A stretch of 64,000 bases of DNA, from contig CAZXFH010000011.1 in assembly GCA_964640055.1 (NCBI GenBank), forward strand, positions 19,534-83,533, in the 5' to 3' direction. This DNA is from CAZXFH01 sp964640055 (GTDB taxonomy: Bacteria > Fidelibacterota > UBA2242 > JAFGTP01). Under the pieces are notes generated by a model, which was given only the letters and a program-made list of their open reading frames with translations, made no database searches and had not been told where the DNA came from. A program made the position numbers and the translations under genes. Shown here piece by piece: positions 16,605-24,686 of the stretch (its first letter is position 1; the number at the start of each line of letters is the position of its first letter).

Positions 16605-17680
16605 TCAATTATTTCGTCTTCCTCTTTGGTCATGCTAATTTCACCGCTTTCCTCAAGTTCTCTGACGATATCAATAACCTTTTTCTGAGCATTTTCTACT
16701 TCACGGACACGAACCGGCCCCAGGTATTGCAATTCATCTTTTAACATTTCCGCGGCCCGTTCGGACATATTATTCATGAACTTATCTTTTAATCCGGGTG
16801 TCGCTCCTTTCAACGCCAAGGCCAATGATTGAGAATCCAGCTCCTTGGTAATCATCTGGACTGCAGAATTAGAAAGATCTTCAATGTCTTCAAACAAGAA
16901 CATATGATTTTTTATTTCTTCAGCCAATTTCGGATTTCTATTTTTAATATGAGTCAACACATTTTTCTCGGCCGACCGTGAGGCTGAATTTAATATTTGG
17001 GCAACTGCCTCAGAGCCTCCCATTTTACTGACTTCCTGACCAAATACGGTCCCCATCTGATCCCGCAGGGCACTTTCAATTTCCCGAATTAATTCCGGAG
17101 AAGTTTTCTCCATGGTAGCCAGACGATAAGAGATCTCGGTTTGCTGGTCCTCGGGTAATTCCGATAAGATCGTGGCCGCCTTATTGGGTTTGAGATTGGC
17201 CAGGATGAGGGCCGCGGTTTGCGGATGTTCGCTCTGTAAAAAATTAATGAGTTGTTTATCATCCACTGTTTGTAAAAGGTAAAAAGCACTCACTTCTGTG
17301 GCGGCTTCAACTTTTTGTAGAATCTGTTCCGCTTTTTTATGTCCCCACGCCTTTTCTAGGACTTCCTTGGCATATCCCATACCTCCCTTGGTAATAAAAT
17401 CCTTGGCTTGTACCGACTGATAGAACTCTTCGATGGCGAGACCAATGTCATCGGCTTGGATATTCGTCATCTTGGCAATGGCAATGGTCAATTTTTCCAG
17501 CTCATCATCCGTCAAATTTTTCATGATCTCTGCGGCTTTTTTCTCGCCAACAGCAATCAAGACCAAAGCCGCCTTATCCAAATCCGATAATCCTTGCGTA
17601 CCTCCTTTTTTACCTAAATCGTTCTTAACTTTATTTGCTTCAGTATTTAATTCGCTCTTAACAGCTGCTTCTTCCTGCAT
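16601..17680 (-). CDS. fliG: FliG, rotor switch and torque protein
   Basis: 359 aa. It has the FliG middle-domain motif (FLQSEHPQTAALILANLKPNKAATILSEL) with the EHPQ signature, and the C-terminal torque helix region (NNMSERAAEMLKDELQYLGPVRVREVENAQKKVIDIVREL). FliG couples the MS ring to stator contact. The N-terminal 30 residues before LSDLDKAALVLIAVGEKKA are polar and extra compared with short FliG proteins. It starts 1 bp after the fliF stop. Confidence 0.97.
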   Translation of the reverse strand: MQEEAAVKSELNTEANKVKNDLGKKGGTQGLSDLDKAALVLIAVGEKKAAEIMKNLTDDELEKLTIAIAKMTNIQADDIGLAIEEFYQSVQAKDFITKGGMGYAKEVLEKAWGHKKAEQILQKVEAATEVSAFYLLQTVDDKQLINFLQSEHPQTAALILANLKPNKAATILSELPEDQQTEISYRLATMEKTSPELIREIESALRDQMGTVFGQEVSKMGGSEAVAQILNSASRSAEKNVLTHIKNRNPKLAEEIKNHMFLFEDIEDLSNSAVQMITKELDSQSLALALKGATPGLKDKFMNNMSERAAEMLKDELQYLGPVRVREVENAQKKVIDIVRELEESGEISMTKEEDEIIE

Positions 17681-17681
17681 C

Positions 17682-19289
17682 TCATGCCCCTTGTTTGTCG
17701 GTAACCCAAGCCTGTATCAATTGGGCTGCATCTTCCGGTTTCTGTTCAATGAATTTCGAAACCTCATTGATCATTTTGCGTTTGGCTTTCAATTTGGCAC
17801 GTGCTTCTGGACTTAATTTTTTAATAAATACATCCTCCGGAATCTCTTCCTCGTCTTCCCCCTCTTCTTGATAGCCCTGGGCTAAATATTTGCTTCCTTC
17901 CGTGGTCCTTAACGCAGCGCGGTGCTTACCACCACCAGACAGTTTTAAAACCTCTGCAGAGCCCTTCATCATTCGACGGATTAAAAAGAAAGCCACTAAA
18001 AATCCGGATACAATCAAACCTTTGTTGATCATTTCCTGAATTAAATTGCGCCGTTCAACCTTTTCGAAATAGGCTCTATCTTCCTCGATTTGTGTACGGT
18101 TAAATCGTAGATTCTTTACTTCCACCAGATCCCCCCGGTCCGCATTATAGCCAACAGCACTTTTAACCAGTTGCGTGATTTGTGCCAGCTCCTGTCTGCT
18201 ACGGGGTTTATAAATCTGGTTTTTTTCACCATTATTATCCGTGCCTTCTTCGTAGGTACCATTAATTAGAACCGCCACGCTTAAGCGCTTTATATTGCCT
18301 GTATTTTGCACATGGTGCTTGACACTCTTATTGGTCTCGTAATTAGTGATCACATTTTCACGGGTGTGCTTCTCATTAGTATTGTTGAGGGAGTCCAAGT
18401 TATAGCGGGACTCAATCTGTTTCTCTTCACTGATAACCGCCAGGTTTTCGGGATCAATTTCTTCGGTTGTTTCTTCTAATTTTTCAAAATTCAGCTCCGC
18501 AGAAACTTTAACCACCGCATTTTCTTTACCAACTAAATTTTCCACAATGCGGGTGACTTTGCTTTCCACCTTTCTTTCCACTTGATTGCAGAGATTCCAC
18601 TGATTGCCAGCAGTTGATAACACCCCGGATTCTTCTTTACTGCTGGATAACAAGTTCCCATCCGAATCTACCACAGCGACATCCGATGCCTCAATACCAT
18701 CCACACTATTCGCTACGAGTGCGGCAATTCCGCGGATCTGACTGTCATTCAAATACTGTCCATTTTGTAAATACAGGACTACAGAAGCTTTTCCACTGGG
18801 CTTCTCTTCAAATAATTTCTCTTTAGGAAGCACTAAATGAACCCGGGAACTTTTTACTTCGGAAAACCTGTTTATCGTTTTCGACAGTTCTCCTTCCAGC
18901 GCCCGTTTCATGTTCAGTTGCTGCATAAAGGTAGTCATCCCGATCTTGGAATCATCAAACACCTGATAGCCTTTGATGGCCTCCCCTACATAGCCGGCTT
19001 CTGTAAATTCCAACCGTAATTCATCAACATGTTCAGCGGGAACCTTAATGGTCGTACCATTATTCTCTATGCGATATTTTATGCTTTTATCGCGTAACTC
19101 ACTGACTATTTTAGAGGCATTACTCGGATCTAAATCAGTATATAACAATTGATATTCCGGACGGTTGGCCCAAAACAGTAATACCACAATAGCTGAAATG
19201 AGCCCGACAAAGACTAAAACAAATAGAATTCGTTGGCCGAGGCTATAGCGTTGGAATAAACGTATAATTTGTGCAAATATTTGACTCAT
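17682..19289 (-). CDS. fliF: FliF, MS-ring protein
   Basis: 535 aa. MS-ring scaffold in the inner membrane. First membrane helix near residues 20-40 (ILFVLVFVGLISAIVVLLFW), then the ring-building motifs YQLLYTDLDPSNASKIVSELRDKSIKY and FSEVKSSRVHLVLPKEKLF, with a second membrane helix near residue 420 (LIVSGFLVAFFLIRRMM). The cytoplasmic tail that binds FliG is acidic (EEGEDEEEIPEDVF). It sits between fliE and fliG as usual. Confidence 0.97.
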   Translation of the reverse strand: MSQIFAQIIRLFQRYSLGQRILFVLVFVGLISAIVVLLFWANRPEYQLLYTDLDPSNASKIVSELRDKSIKYRIENNGTTIKVPAEHVDELRLEFTEAGYVGEAIKGYQVFDDSKIGMTTFMQQLNMKRALEGELSKTINRFSEVKSSRVHLVLPKEKLFEEKPSGKASVVLYLQNGQYLNDSQIRGIAALVANSVDGIEASDVAVVDSDGNLLSSSKEESGVLSTAGNQWNLCNQVERKVESKVTRIVENLVGKENAVVKVSAELNFEKLEETTEEIDPENLAVISEEKQIESRYNLDSLNNTNEKHTRENVITNYETNKSVKHHVQNTGNIKRLSVAVLINGTYEEGTDNNGEKNQIYKPRSRQELAQITQLVKSAVGYNADRGDLVEVKNLRFNRTQIEEDRAYFEKVERRNLIQEMINKGLIVSGFLVAFFLIRRMMKGSAEVLKLSGGGKHRAALRTTEGSKYLAQGYQEEGEDEEEIPEDVFIKKLSPEARAKLKAKRKMINEVSKFIEQKPEDAAQLIQAWVTDKQGA

Positions 19290-19319
19290 TATTTTAAATA
19301 ATCCATTATTGTTTAAGCA

Positions 19320-19631
19320 TTACACCGGCATGCGTTTGAGCTCATTATAGGCATTTAAAAGTTCACTGCGAATCTTCAGCATAAGTTGAAAACTGAGACC
19401 CGATTCTTCCAATTTGGACATAGCCTGCGCAATATTATCGGATTTGTTGGTAATAATATCTTTGACTGCTGCGCCGGCTTCCTTTTGATCCTCATTGACG
19501 GCTTGTAAGAAATCCCGGATAGTATTTGAAAAATTGACTTCACCAGTATCCTTTTGGTCGGTTTTCGTTTTAATTTGATCCTCAAGCGAGGAAATCTGTT
19601 GGGTGCGTAAAATTTCATTAATAGTGGGCAT
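19320..19631 (-). CDS. fliE: FliE, MS-ring to rod junction protein
   Basis: 103 aa, normal length. The C-terminal FliE signature is seen: NFSNTIRDFLQAVNEDQKEA, then QAMSKLEESGLSFQLMLKIRSELLNAYNELKRMPV. FliE joins the rod to the MS ring and is among the first exported proteins. It lies between a small uncharacterised protein and fliF. Confidence 0.95.
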   Translation of the reverse strand: MPTINEILRTQQISSLEDQIKTKTDQKDTGEVNFSNTIRDFLQAVNEDQKEAGAAVKDIITNKSDNIAQAMSKLEESGLSFQLMLKIRSELLNAYNELKRMPV

Positions 19632-19634
19632 TAT

Positions 19635-19910
19635 TTATCCTTTCAAATCAATAAATTGACCTTTATGAATCGTATTTACTTTGTTCTCACCATAGAACTG
19701 CATTTCCTCCGGCATTTTAGAGCCAAACAACATATGGAGCGTATTCATCTCTGTATTCGAAAGTAATTTCTCTTGTCCGGCCATTGATTTCTGATCATTG
19801 TTAGCTTTCTCTTTGAGCTTGCCATGCGGAACTCTTTGCTCTGCATAGATATTGTTTTTATATGGATTAGGGGATATTTGATTTTGGTCGATATTATGCA
19901 GCTCTTTCAT
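19635..19910 (-). CDS. Small uncharacterised protein between flgC and fliE
   Basis: 91 aa, no signal peptide or membrane helix. The first half is polar and probably disordered. The second half reads LSNTEMNTLHMLFGSK, then an aromatic-Gly pattern (MQFYGEN) and ends GQFIDLKG. I do not recognise it with certainty. Small proteins ending in a similar G-x-x-[IVL]-D-[IVL]-x-G tail occur in flagellar loci of several Gram-negative phyla, but I recall this only loosely. It lies 3 bp from fliE and 9 bp from flgC, so it is translated with the proximal rod genes; a role in rod or MS-ring assembly is possible. Confidence 0.7.
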   Translation of the reverse strand: MKELHNIDQNQISPNPYKNNIYAEQRVPHGKLKEKANNDQKSMAGQEKLLSNTEMNTLHMLFGSKMPEEMQFYGENKVNTIHKGQFIDLKG

Positions 19911-19919
19911 ACTGTTACC

Positions 19920-20414
19920 CTATATTTCCAACGCTTTTTTGGCCATGTTTTTAGCCGCATCCATCACATTAAGATTCGCATCATAGCCTCTTGAAGCCGC
20001 CATCATATCGATCATTTCTTCAATTATATTCACATTGGACATCCGGACGTAACCCTTTTCATCGGCCAGCGGATGATTTGGATTGAAAATAAGTCGGGCT
20101 CCGTCTACCTCAACGACCTCTAAACGATTGCGGTTATAGGATCTCGAGGGACTGAGAGAAGGTGAGTTTGAATGCTGTAAATGCTTATGACTAGAGCGTT
20201 TCAAATGCATATTCAGTTGTTGGCCGAACTCCGTTGATTGGTTGCCACCCTGAGCCTTATCAACAACGACCCTTCTTTTGTAGGTCTGCCCATCAGCGCC
20301 AACGGTTTTTTCGGCATTAGCAATATTTTCTGAGATTACTTCAAGCTTCTTTATCTGCCGGTCGAGGCCGGACTGACTAATACGAAAAATTGTAAACATA
20401 CCGGTATCACTCAT
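19920..20414 (-). CDS. flgC: FlgC, proximal rod protein
   Basis: 164 aa. N-terminal axial-protein motif SGLDRQIKKLEVISENIANAEKT, followed by YKRRVVV. The C-terminal block is YVRMSNVNIIEEMIDMMAASRGYDANLNVMDAAKNMAKKALEI, the FlgC signature. It starts 12 bp after the flgB stop. Confidence 0.96.
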   Translation of the reverse strand: MSDTGMFTIFRISQSGLDRQIKKLEVISENIANAEKTVGADGQTYKRRVVVDKAQGGNQSTEFGQQLNMHLKRSSHKHLQHSNSPSLSPSRSYNRNRLEVVEVDGARLIFNPNHPLADEKGYVRMSNVNIIEEMIDMMAASRGYDANLNVMDAAKNMAKKALEI

Positions 20415-20426
20415 GACTCTAGTCCC

Positions 20427-20807
20427 CTATATTTGCCCGCGAATGCTTAGCTTCAGCCCTTGGTAATACTTACCCAGCGTTTTGGAAACAAATTCATGGC
20501 GAATCTGGTTTTCCGCTAATTCGCTCATCTCCCGGGTAAGATCAATCGGATTTTTCCCGGATGGATCCAGCGCTTTGCTTTCCTGAGGGTATTGTCCGTG
20601 AGCAATATGCTTCCGATGGGTGGTATGCAGTCCGGTATGTTTTTTCGCGGCTTTCAATTCATCGGCAAAATTCGTTCTCTTCCGGGTATAGGCCGGATTA
20701 TCAATATTGGCAATATTGTTGGCATTACCGCGCACCTGTTTGGCATAGATATCCAGCGCTTTTTGCATTAAATCCGCATGCTGAGTGTTAAAAAGGCTTA
20801 TTTTCAT
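20427..20807 (-). CDS. flgB: FlgB, proximal rod protein
   Basis: 126 aa. The N-terminus carries the rod motif GNANNIANIDNPAYTRKRTNFADEL, and the C-terminus ends IRHEFVSKTLGKYYQGLKLSIRGQI, as in FlgB. A GGTGG ribosome site precedes the ATG. It heads the flgB-flgC-x-fliEFGHIJ-motE-like run and is preceded by a sigma54-like element only 32 bp upstream. Confidence 0.96.
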   Translation of the reverse strand: MKISLFNTQHADLMQKALDIYAKQVRGNANNIANIDNPAYTRKRTNFADELKAAKKHTGLHTTHRKHIAHGQYPQESKALDPSGKNPIDLTREMSELAENQIRHEFVSKTLGKYYQGLKLSIRGQI

Positions 20808-20838
20808 TGATCCACCTGTTTTTTGCTATCTATATTCG

Positions 20839-20854
20839 CTCAATTCTTATGCCA
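20839..20854 (-). promoter_or_regulatory. Sigma54-like promoter upstream of flgB
   Basis: Reads TGGCATAAGAATTGAG on the minus strand, with -24-like TGGCA and -12-like TTG at the correct 16-bp span. The expected start site, about 12 bases downstream, would leave a 20-base leader with the GGTGG ribosome site. Confidence 0.62.
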
Positions 20855-20976
20855 ATCCGGTCGAGTTTCATTAAAAATACAAAAAATATTAACCCGCTCC
20901 TGTATCTAGGGTAAATAAGACGCTGTCCAATTACCTCATCCCAGGCTGACCCATCCTAAATATAATTCAGGCCCTA

Positions 20977-20989
20977 GGAAATTATTTCC
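20977..20989. promoter_or_regulatory. Palindromic candidate enhancer site (flgB)
   Basis: Perfect 13-bp palindrome GGAAATTATTTCC, identical to the site upstream of fliL. Its centre lies about 156 bp upstream of the predicted flgB start site, the spacing expected for a sigma54 activator acting by looping. Confidence 0.55.
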
Positions 20990-21148
20990 AAGCGGGGCAC
21001 AATTTATTCCCCTTACACAATTCGATGCCCAATTGCCGGCTGAAATGGGACACCAAAAATAAATTGAGACTTTTATTCCTTATTAAGAAAATTACAATTG
21101 GCTATTTATTTTAGCAATTAGAGATTGAAAACTTAAAAGGGGGCAAAA

Positions 21149-22516
21149 CTATTCATTCGGCAGTTGAACACCTTGTTCCCGGTATTGATTTAACTTGTTG
21201 CGCAGGGTTCTGACACTGATATCCAAAATTTTCGCCGCTTGGGTTCGATTATTTTTAGTTCTTTTTAAGGTTCGTAAAATCAGATTCTTCTCCATCTCTT
21301 CGATGGAAATATTTTCATTAACCACTTCATTCTGTTCTAAATTAATAGGGTCAGATTCCAGATAAAAATGTTCCAGTCTTAATTTATCCTCTTTCCCTGA
21401 GTATAAAATACCTCTTTCAACCAGATTCTCCAGCTGGCGCACATTCCCCGGCCACTTTTTCTTTATCAGGACTTCGAGAACCTCCGCATCCACTTCTTTC
21501 TTTTTGTATTTATATTTTTCTTGAAATTTCTTGATGAAATGGTCAATCAGGACCGGTATATCTTCCGGCCGATTCCTCAGGGGAGCCACTTTGATGGGAA
21601 ACACATTTAAACGGAAAAAGAGATCGGAACGAAATTTTTTCTCCCTGATTAGCTGGTGTAGATCCCGATTGGTGGTGGCAATGACCCGAACATCGATGGG
21701 AATTTCCTTGGCACTGCCTACCCGGGTAATTTTATCTTCCTGTAATACCCTTAATAATTTGGCCTGCATGGAAGAAGGGATCTCACTAATTTCATCCAGA
21801 AGTAGGGTTCCGTTCTGCGCCTCTTCAAAAAGACCTTTATTGGTCTTAATGGCATGCGTGAAGGCTCCCTTTTCATGACCAAACAGCGTGCTTTCAAACA
21901 GGGTTTCTGGAATAGCCGGACAATTAATCCTAATAAAGGGATTGTTTTTACGATGACTATTATCATGGATGGCCTGGGAAATTAATTCCTTTCCGGTACC
22001 ACTTTCACCCTGTAAGAAAACCGGGGCATCACTTTCAGCCACCACTTCAATTTGCTCATAAATTAAACGCATTTGATCGCTATTACCAACCAGATGGTTA
22101 TATTTATTTTCATAAGAGAGTTTTTGCCGTAATTGTTTGTTCTCGGCCTTTAATCCTTCATATTCAAAATAGCGTTCAATCCGGGAATTAATTTGTGAGA
22201 TGGAAAAAGGTTTGGTAATAAAATCAAAGGCACCTTTTTTCAAAGCCTCGACAGCGGTTTTGATCGTACCGTAGGCCGTGATAATCATAAAACCGACCAC
22301 ATTGTCAAACTCTTTCACTTTTTCCATTAACTTAATGCCGTTAATGCCAGGCATTACCAGATCGGTAATAATAAGGTCAAATTTATTTTTCTCTGCAATT
22401 GCTAGGCCTTCCTCACCACTTCTCGCAATTTTTACCTGATAATTATGACGTTCCAGCGCTTGCTTCATTATCGATCGAATACTATAGTCATCATCGACGA
22501 CTAAAATCTTATACAT
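21149..22516 (-). CDS. Sigma54-dependent response regulator (FlrC/FleR/AtoC type)
   Basis: 455 aa with three domains. Receiver, residues 1-120 (VVDDD; phospho-acceptor D52 in TDLVMPG). AAA+ domain from about 140-375, with Walker A GESGTGKE and Walker B GTLLLDEISE. C-terminal Fis-type helix-turn-helix (NRTQAAKILDISVRTLRNKLNQYREQG). The sigma54-contacting loop, normally GAFTGA, reads G217-A-F-T-H-A222. It lies directly upstream of flgB and at the end of the cheY regulatory run, the usual place of flagellar class II/III activators. The cognate kinase is not obvious beside it; the two receiver-kinases at 40-43 kb are candidates. Confidence 0.93.
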   Translation of the reverse strand: MYKILVVDDDYSIRSIMKQALERHNYQVKIARSGEEGLAIAEKNKFDLIITDLVMPGINGIKLMEKVKEFDNVVGFMIITAYGTIKTAVEALKKGAFDFITKPFSISQINSRIERYFEYEGLKAENKQLRQKLSYENKYNHLVGNSDQMRLIYEQIEVVAESDAPVFLQGESGTGKELISQAIHDNSHRKNNPFIRINCPAIPETLFESTLFGHEKGAFTHAIKTNKGLFEEAQNGTLLLDEISEIPSSMQAKLLRVLQEDKITRVGSAKEIPIDVRVIATTNRDLHQLIREKKFRSDLFFRLNVFPIKVAPLRNRPEDIPVLIDHFIKKFQEKYKYKKKEVDAEVLEVLIKKKWPGNVRQLENLVERGILYSGKEDKLRLEHFYLESDPINLEQNEVVNENISIEEMEKNLILRTLKRTKNNRTQAAKILDISVRTLRNKLNQYREQGVQLPNE

Positions 22517-22661
22517 GCAGACTCCTCATGAAAAATAATCGAGAATGGTGACTAAAATTAACACAACCTCTGCCTTCATCACAAGAAAGAATTAGCACCG
22601 CAGGATAAAACGTCCGCTTAAATCCAGAGAAAGGCTGACCCTTCCCCACACAAAATCCCTC

Positions 22662-23273
22662 CTATTTTGACGATTTTTTTTCCGGTGACTGAATTTGGTC
22701 CGGATAGTTTTGATGTTGCTTATAGGAATTAATGATTTTTTTATTTACCCGCGGTTTTTTTGCCACTGGTTGACTATCCCGGCGAGGCGGACCGATCAAT
22801 TTGCGTATCTCCAGTTTAAGGGCATCATTTTCTTTTTGTAAAGCTGTTGCTCTGGCTTGGTAATGGTCTTTCTGTCTAAGCAACTCAGCATGCTGAAAGG
22901 CGCGATTAATGGCAATCAGTAACTGTTGGATTCGGAAGGGTTTAATAATGTAGTCATAGATCTGGTTTTGAAGAACATTCAGGACATTGCGGACCTCGGG
23001 ATAGCCTGTCATGAGGATAATAACTATTTTGGGATACATTGAAACGATTTTTTTACTGAGCGCTAGGCCATTGATATCCGGGAGACGAATATCTATCAAG
23101 GCAAAACTAACCGGATTATTATTCAAAATCGCTAGGGCTTGTGCTCCCTTTTCAGCAGTAATTAGCTTATATCCATGTTGTCCTAGACCACGACGGATAT
23201 ATTCCAATATTTCCTTATTATCATCAACGACCAATATTGTTTTCTGAACTGTTTTGTCTTTTTCCGCGGTCAT
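22662..23273 (-). CDS. Single-receiver response regulator with basic C-terminal tail
   Basis: 203 aa. Receiver domain in residues 10-130 (TILVVDDNKEILEYI; ALIDIRLPDINGL; YIIKPF). The rest is a short coiled coil (HYQARATALQKENDALKLEIRKL) and a Lys/Gln-rich tail with no known output domain. It overlaps the upstream receiver-GAF gene by 4 bases, so the two are coupled. It may pass phosphate to, or compete with, the activator encoded next. No DNA-binding motif seen. Confidence 0.8.
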   Translation of the reverse strand: MTAEKDKTVQKTILVVDDNKEILEYIRRGLGQHGYKLITAEKGAQALAILNNNPVSFALIDIRLPDINGLALSKKIVSMYPKIVIILMTGYPEVRNVLNVLQNQIYDYIIKPFRIQQLLIAINRAFQHAELLRQKDHYQARATALQKENDALKLEIRKLIGPPRRDSQPVAKKPRVNKKIINSYKQHQNYPDQIQSPEKKSSK

Positions 23274-24670
23274 AACCCTTTCTCGGGGTCCCTCTGTTTA
23301 TTAATAAAGATATTAGTAGATCCACTGTAGAACTTTTGTTTCATACTATTCAGAATTTCAGAAAATGTCTGCCCATCCTTGGGATAAGCAGCAATAGTAT
23401 AATTAACCGATAAGACCGGGTCACTATTGTCGGCACTAAATAAGTCTTCAACCCCGGTTCTAATATTGGCGCAGGTAAGTTCAGCCTCAACCGGGCTGCT
23501 TTCAAACAGAACAATAAAAACCGAATCAAAACTCTGCCAGACGATATCAGCTTGTTTCTGAATTTCAGAATTGATGATTTGGTCTAACTTCTGATGTAAA
23601 TTATCATAGTTGGCCTCTAGCGGTAATCCGCCCCTGGGAATGATTTTCAGCTGGATATAATAAATATTCCTGTTTTTCTGCTTACCTTCTGAGATGGAAT
23701 CTTCAATCAGGCTGCGGGTAATATGCTCTAAATCCTGGATTTTATGATCATCCTTCTCAGTGGCAATGTTTTGTGATATGAAAATCGGTGCGGTTTGGGT
23801 TGCTAATATTTTCAACAACTTAAGTTCATCTTCAATAGAAAGATATTGATCCCGCACATTGAACAAACAAAAATAGCCTAATAATCTATTCCTAAAAGAG
23901 ATGGGTAAAAAGACACAATTTATTAAACCAGTTTCCATTTCATAACGGTGCCCATTTATCTGTAGCTGCTTGCCAATAGCTTCGATCATGGTCGGTTCAT
24001 GTTCCTTAAGAGCAACCCCATTGATCTTACTGGTAGGGTCTATCGTTAAATTTTTACTAAAGTCATCCTCCAAGCCACGGGACTTATGGATTTTATATTG
24101 CTGATTATTATCATTGCCAAGCAAGATAGCGACCTTTTCGATCCTTAGACCTTCCGTTATGGTATCCAGGATCATATTAATAATCTCATTGAAATCATTG
24201 ACCTGATAGAGTAATGAACTGATATCAAAGAGGGTCGTAACATAATTCAGCATTCTTTTAATGCGTTCATTGAGTTTCTCATTCTCGCGCTTTAGAATAA
24301 TTTTTTCCGCCGCACGATTAATAACGCCTTCTAATTCCGTGAATCTGAATGGCTTACGAATATAATCATAAACGCCATATTGAATCGCTTCAATCGCAGA
24401 ATCAGTGGTGGCAAAACCGGTTATGATTAAAATCAAGGCTTCTTTATTGGTTTCTTTGACCATTTTGATAATATCCATGCCGGAAACTTGCGGCATTTTC
24501 AAATCCGTGATCACCATATCGTAGGACTTGGTTTTGACAAGTTTTACAGCCTCATTAGGGTCACTTTCGCCATCTATATTAAAGCCGCAGTTGGTTAAAT
24601 AATGGGAGAGTTGTTCAACAATCATCTCTTCATCGTCAACCAAAAGAATATTAATATCTTCTTTTTTCAT
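23270..24670 (-). CDS. Response regulator: receiver, GAF and degenerate GGDEF-like domain
   Basis: 466 aa. Receiver, residues 1-125 (LLVDDEEMIV; MVITDLKMPQVSG; YIRKPF), then a coiled coil, a GAF-like domain (about 145-305: TLFDISSLLYQVNDFNEIINMIL...) and a C-terminal region with the outline of a GGDEF domain (SVNYTIAAYPKDGQTFSEIL) but without the GGDEF signature, which is replaced by WQSFDSVFIVLF. It is therefore unlikely to make cyclic di-GMP and may bind it or act as a scaffold. It lies between fapA and the short receiver gene. Confidence 0.78.
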   Translation of the reverse strand: MKKEDINILLVDDEEMIVEQLSHYLTNCGFNIDGESDPNEAVKLVKTKSYDMVITDLKMPQVSGMDIIKMVKETNKEALILIITGFATTDSAIEAIQYGVYDYIRKPFRFTELEGVINRAAEKIILKRENEKLNERIKRMLNYVTTLFDISSLLYQVNDFNEIINMILDTITEGLRIEKVAILLGNDNNQQYKIHKSRGLEDDFSKNLTIDPTSKINGVALKEHEPTMIEAIGKQLQINGHRYEMETGLINCVFLPISFRNRLLGYFCLFNVRDQYLSIEDELKLLKILATQTAPIFISQNIATEKDDHKIQDLEHITRSLIEDSISEGKQKNRNIYYIQLKIIPRGGLPLEANYDNLHQKLDQIINSEIQKQADIVWQSFDSVFIVLFESSPVEAELTCANIRTGVEDLFSADNSDPVLSVNYTIAAYPKDGQTFSEILNSMKQKFYSGSTNIFINKQRDPEKGL

Positions 24671-24686
24671 TACTTTACCTTTGTTT

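Larger units (their letters stand above)
20808..21148. other. Intergenic regulatory region before flgB
   Basis: 341 bp between the sigma54 activator gene and flgB. It holds the sigma54-like element (20839-20854) and a 13-bp palindrome (20977-20989). No open gene is supported, and no clear terminator after the activator gene was seen. Confidence 0.6.
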
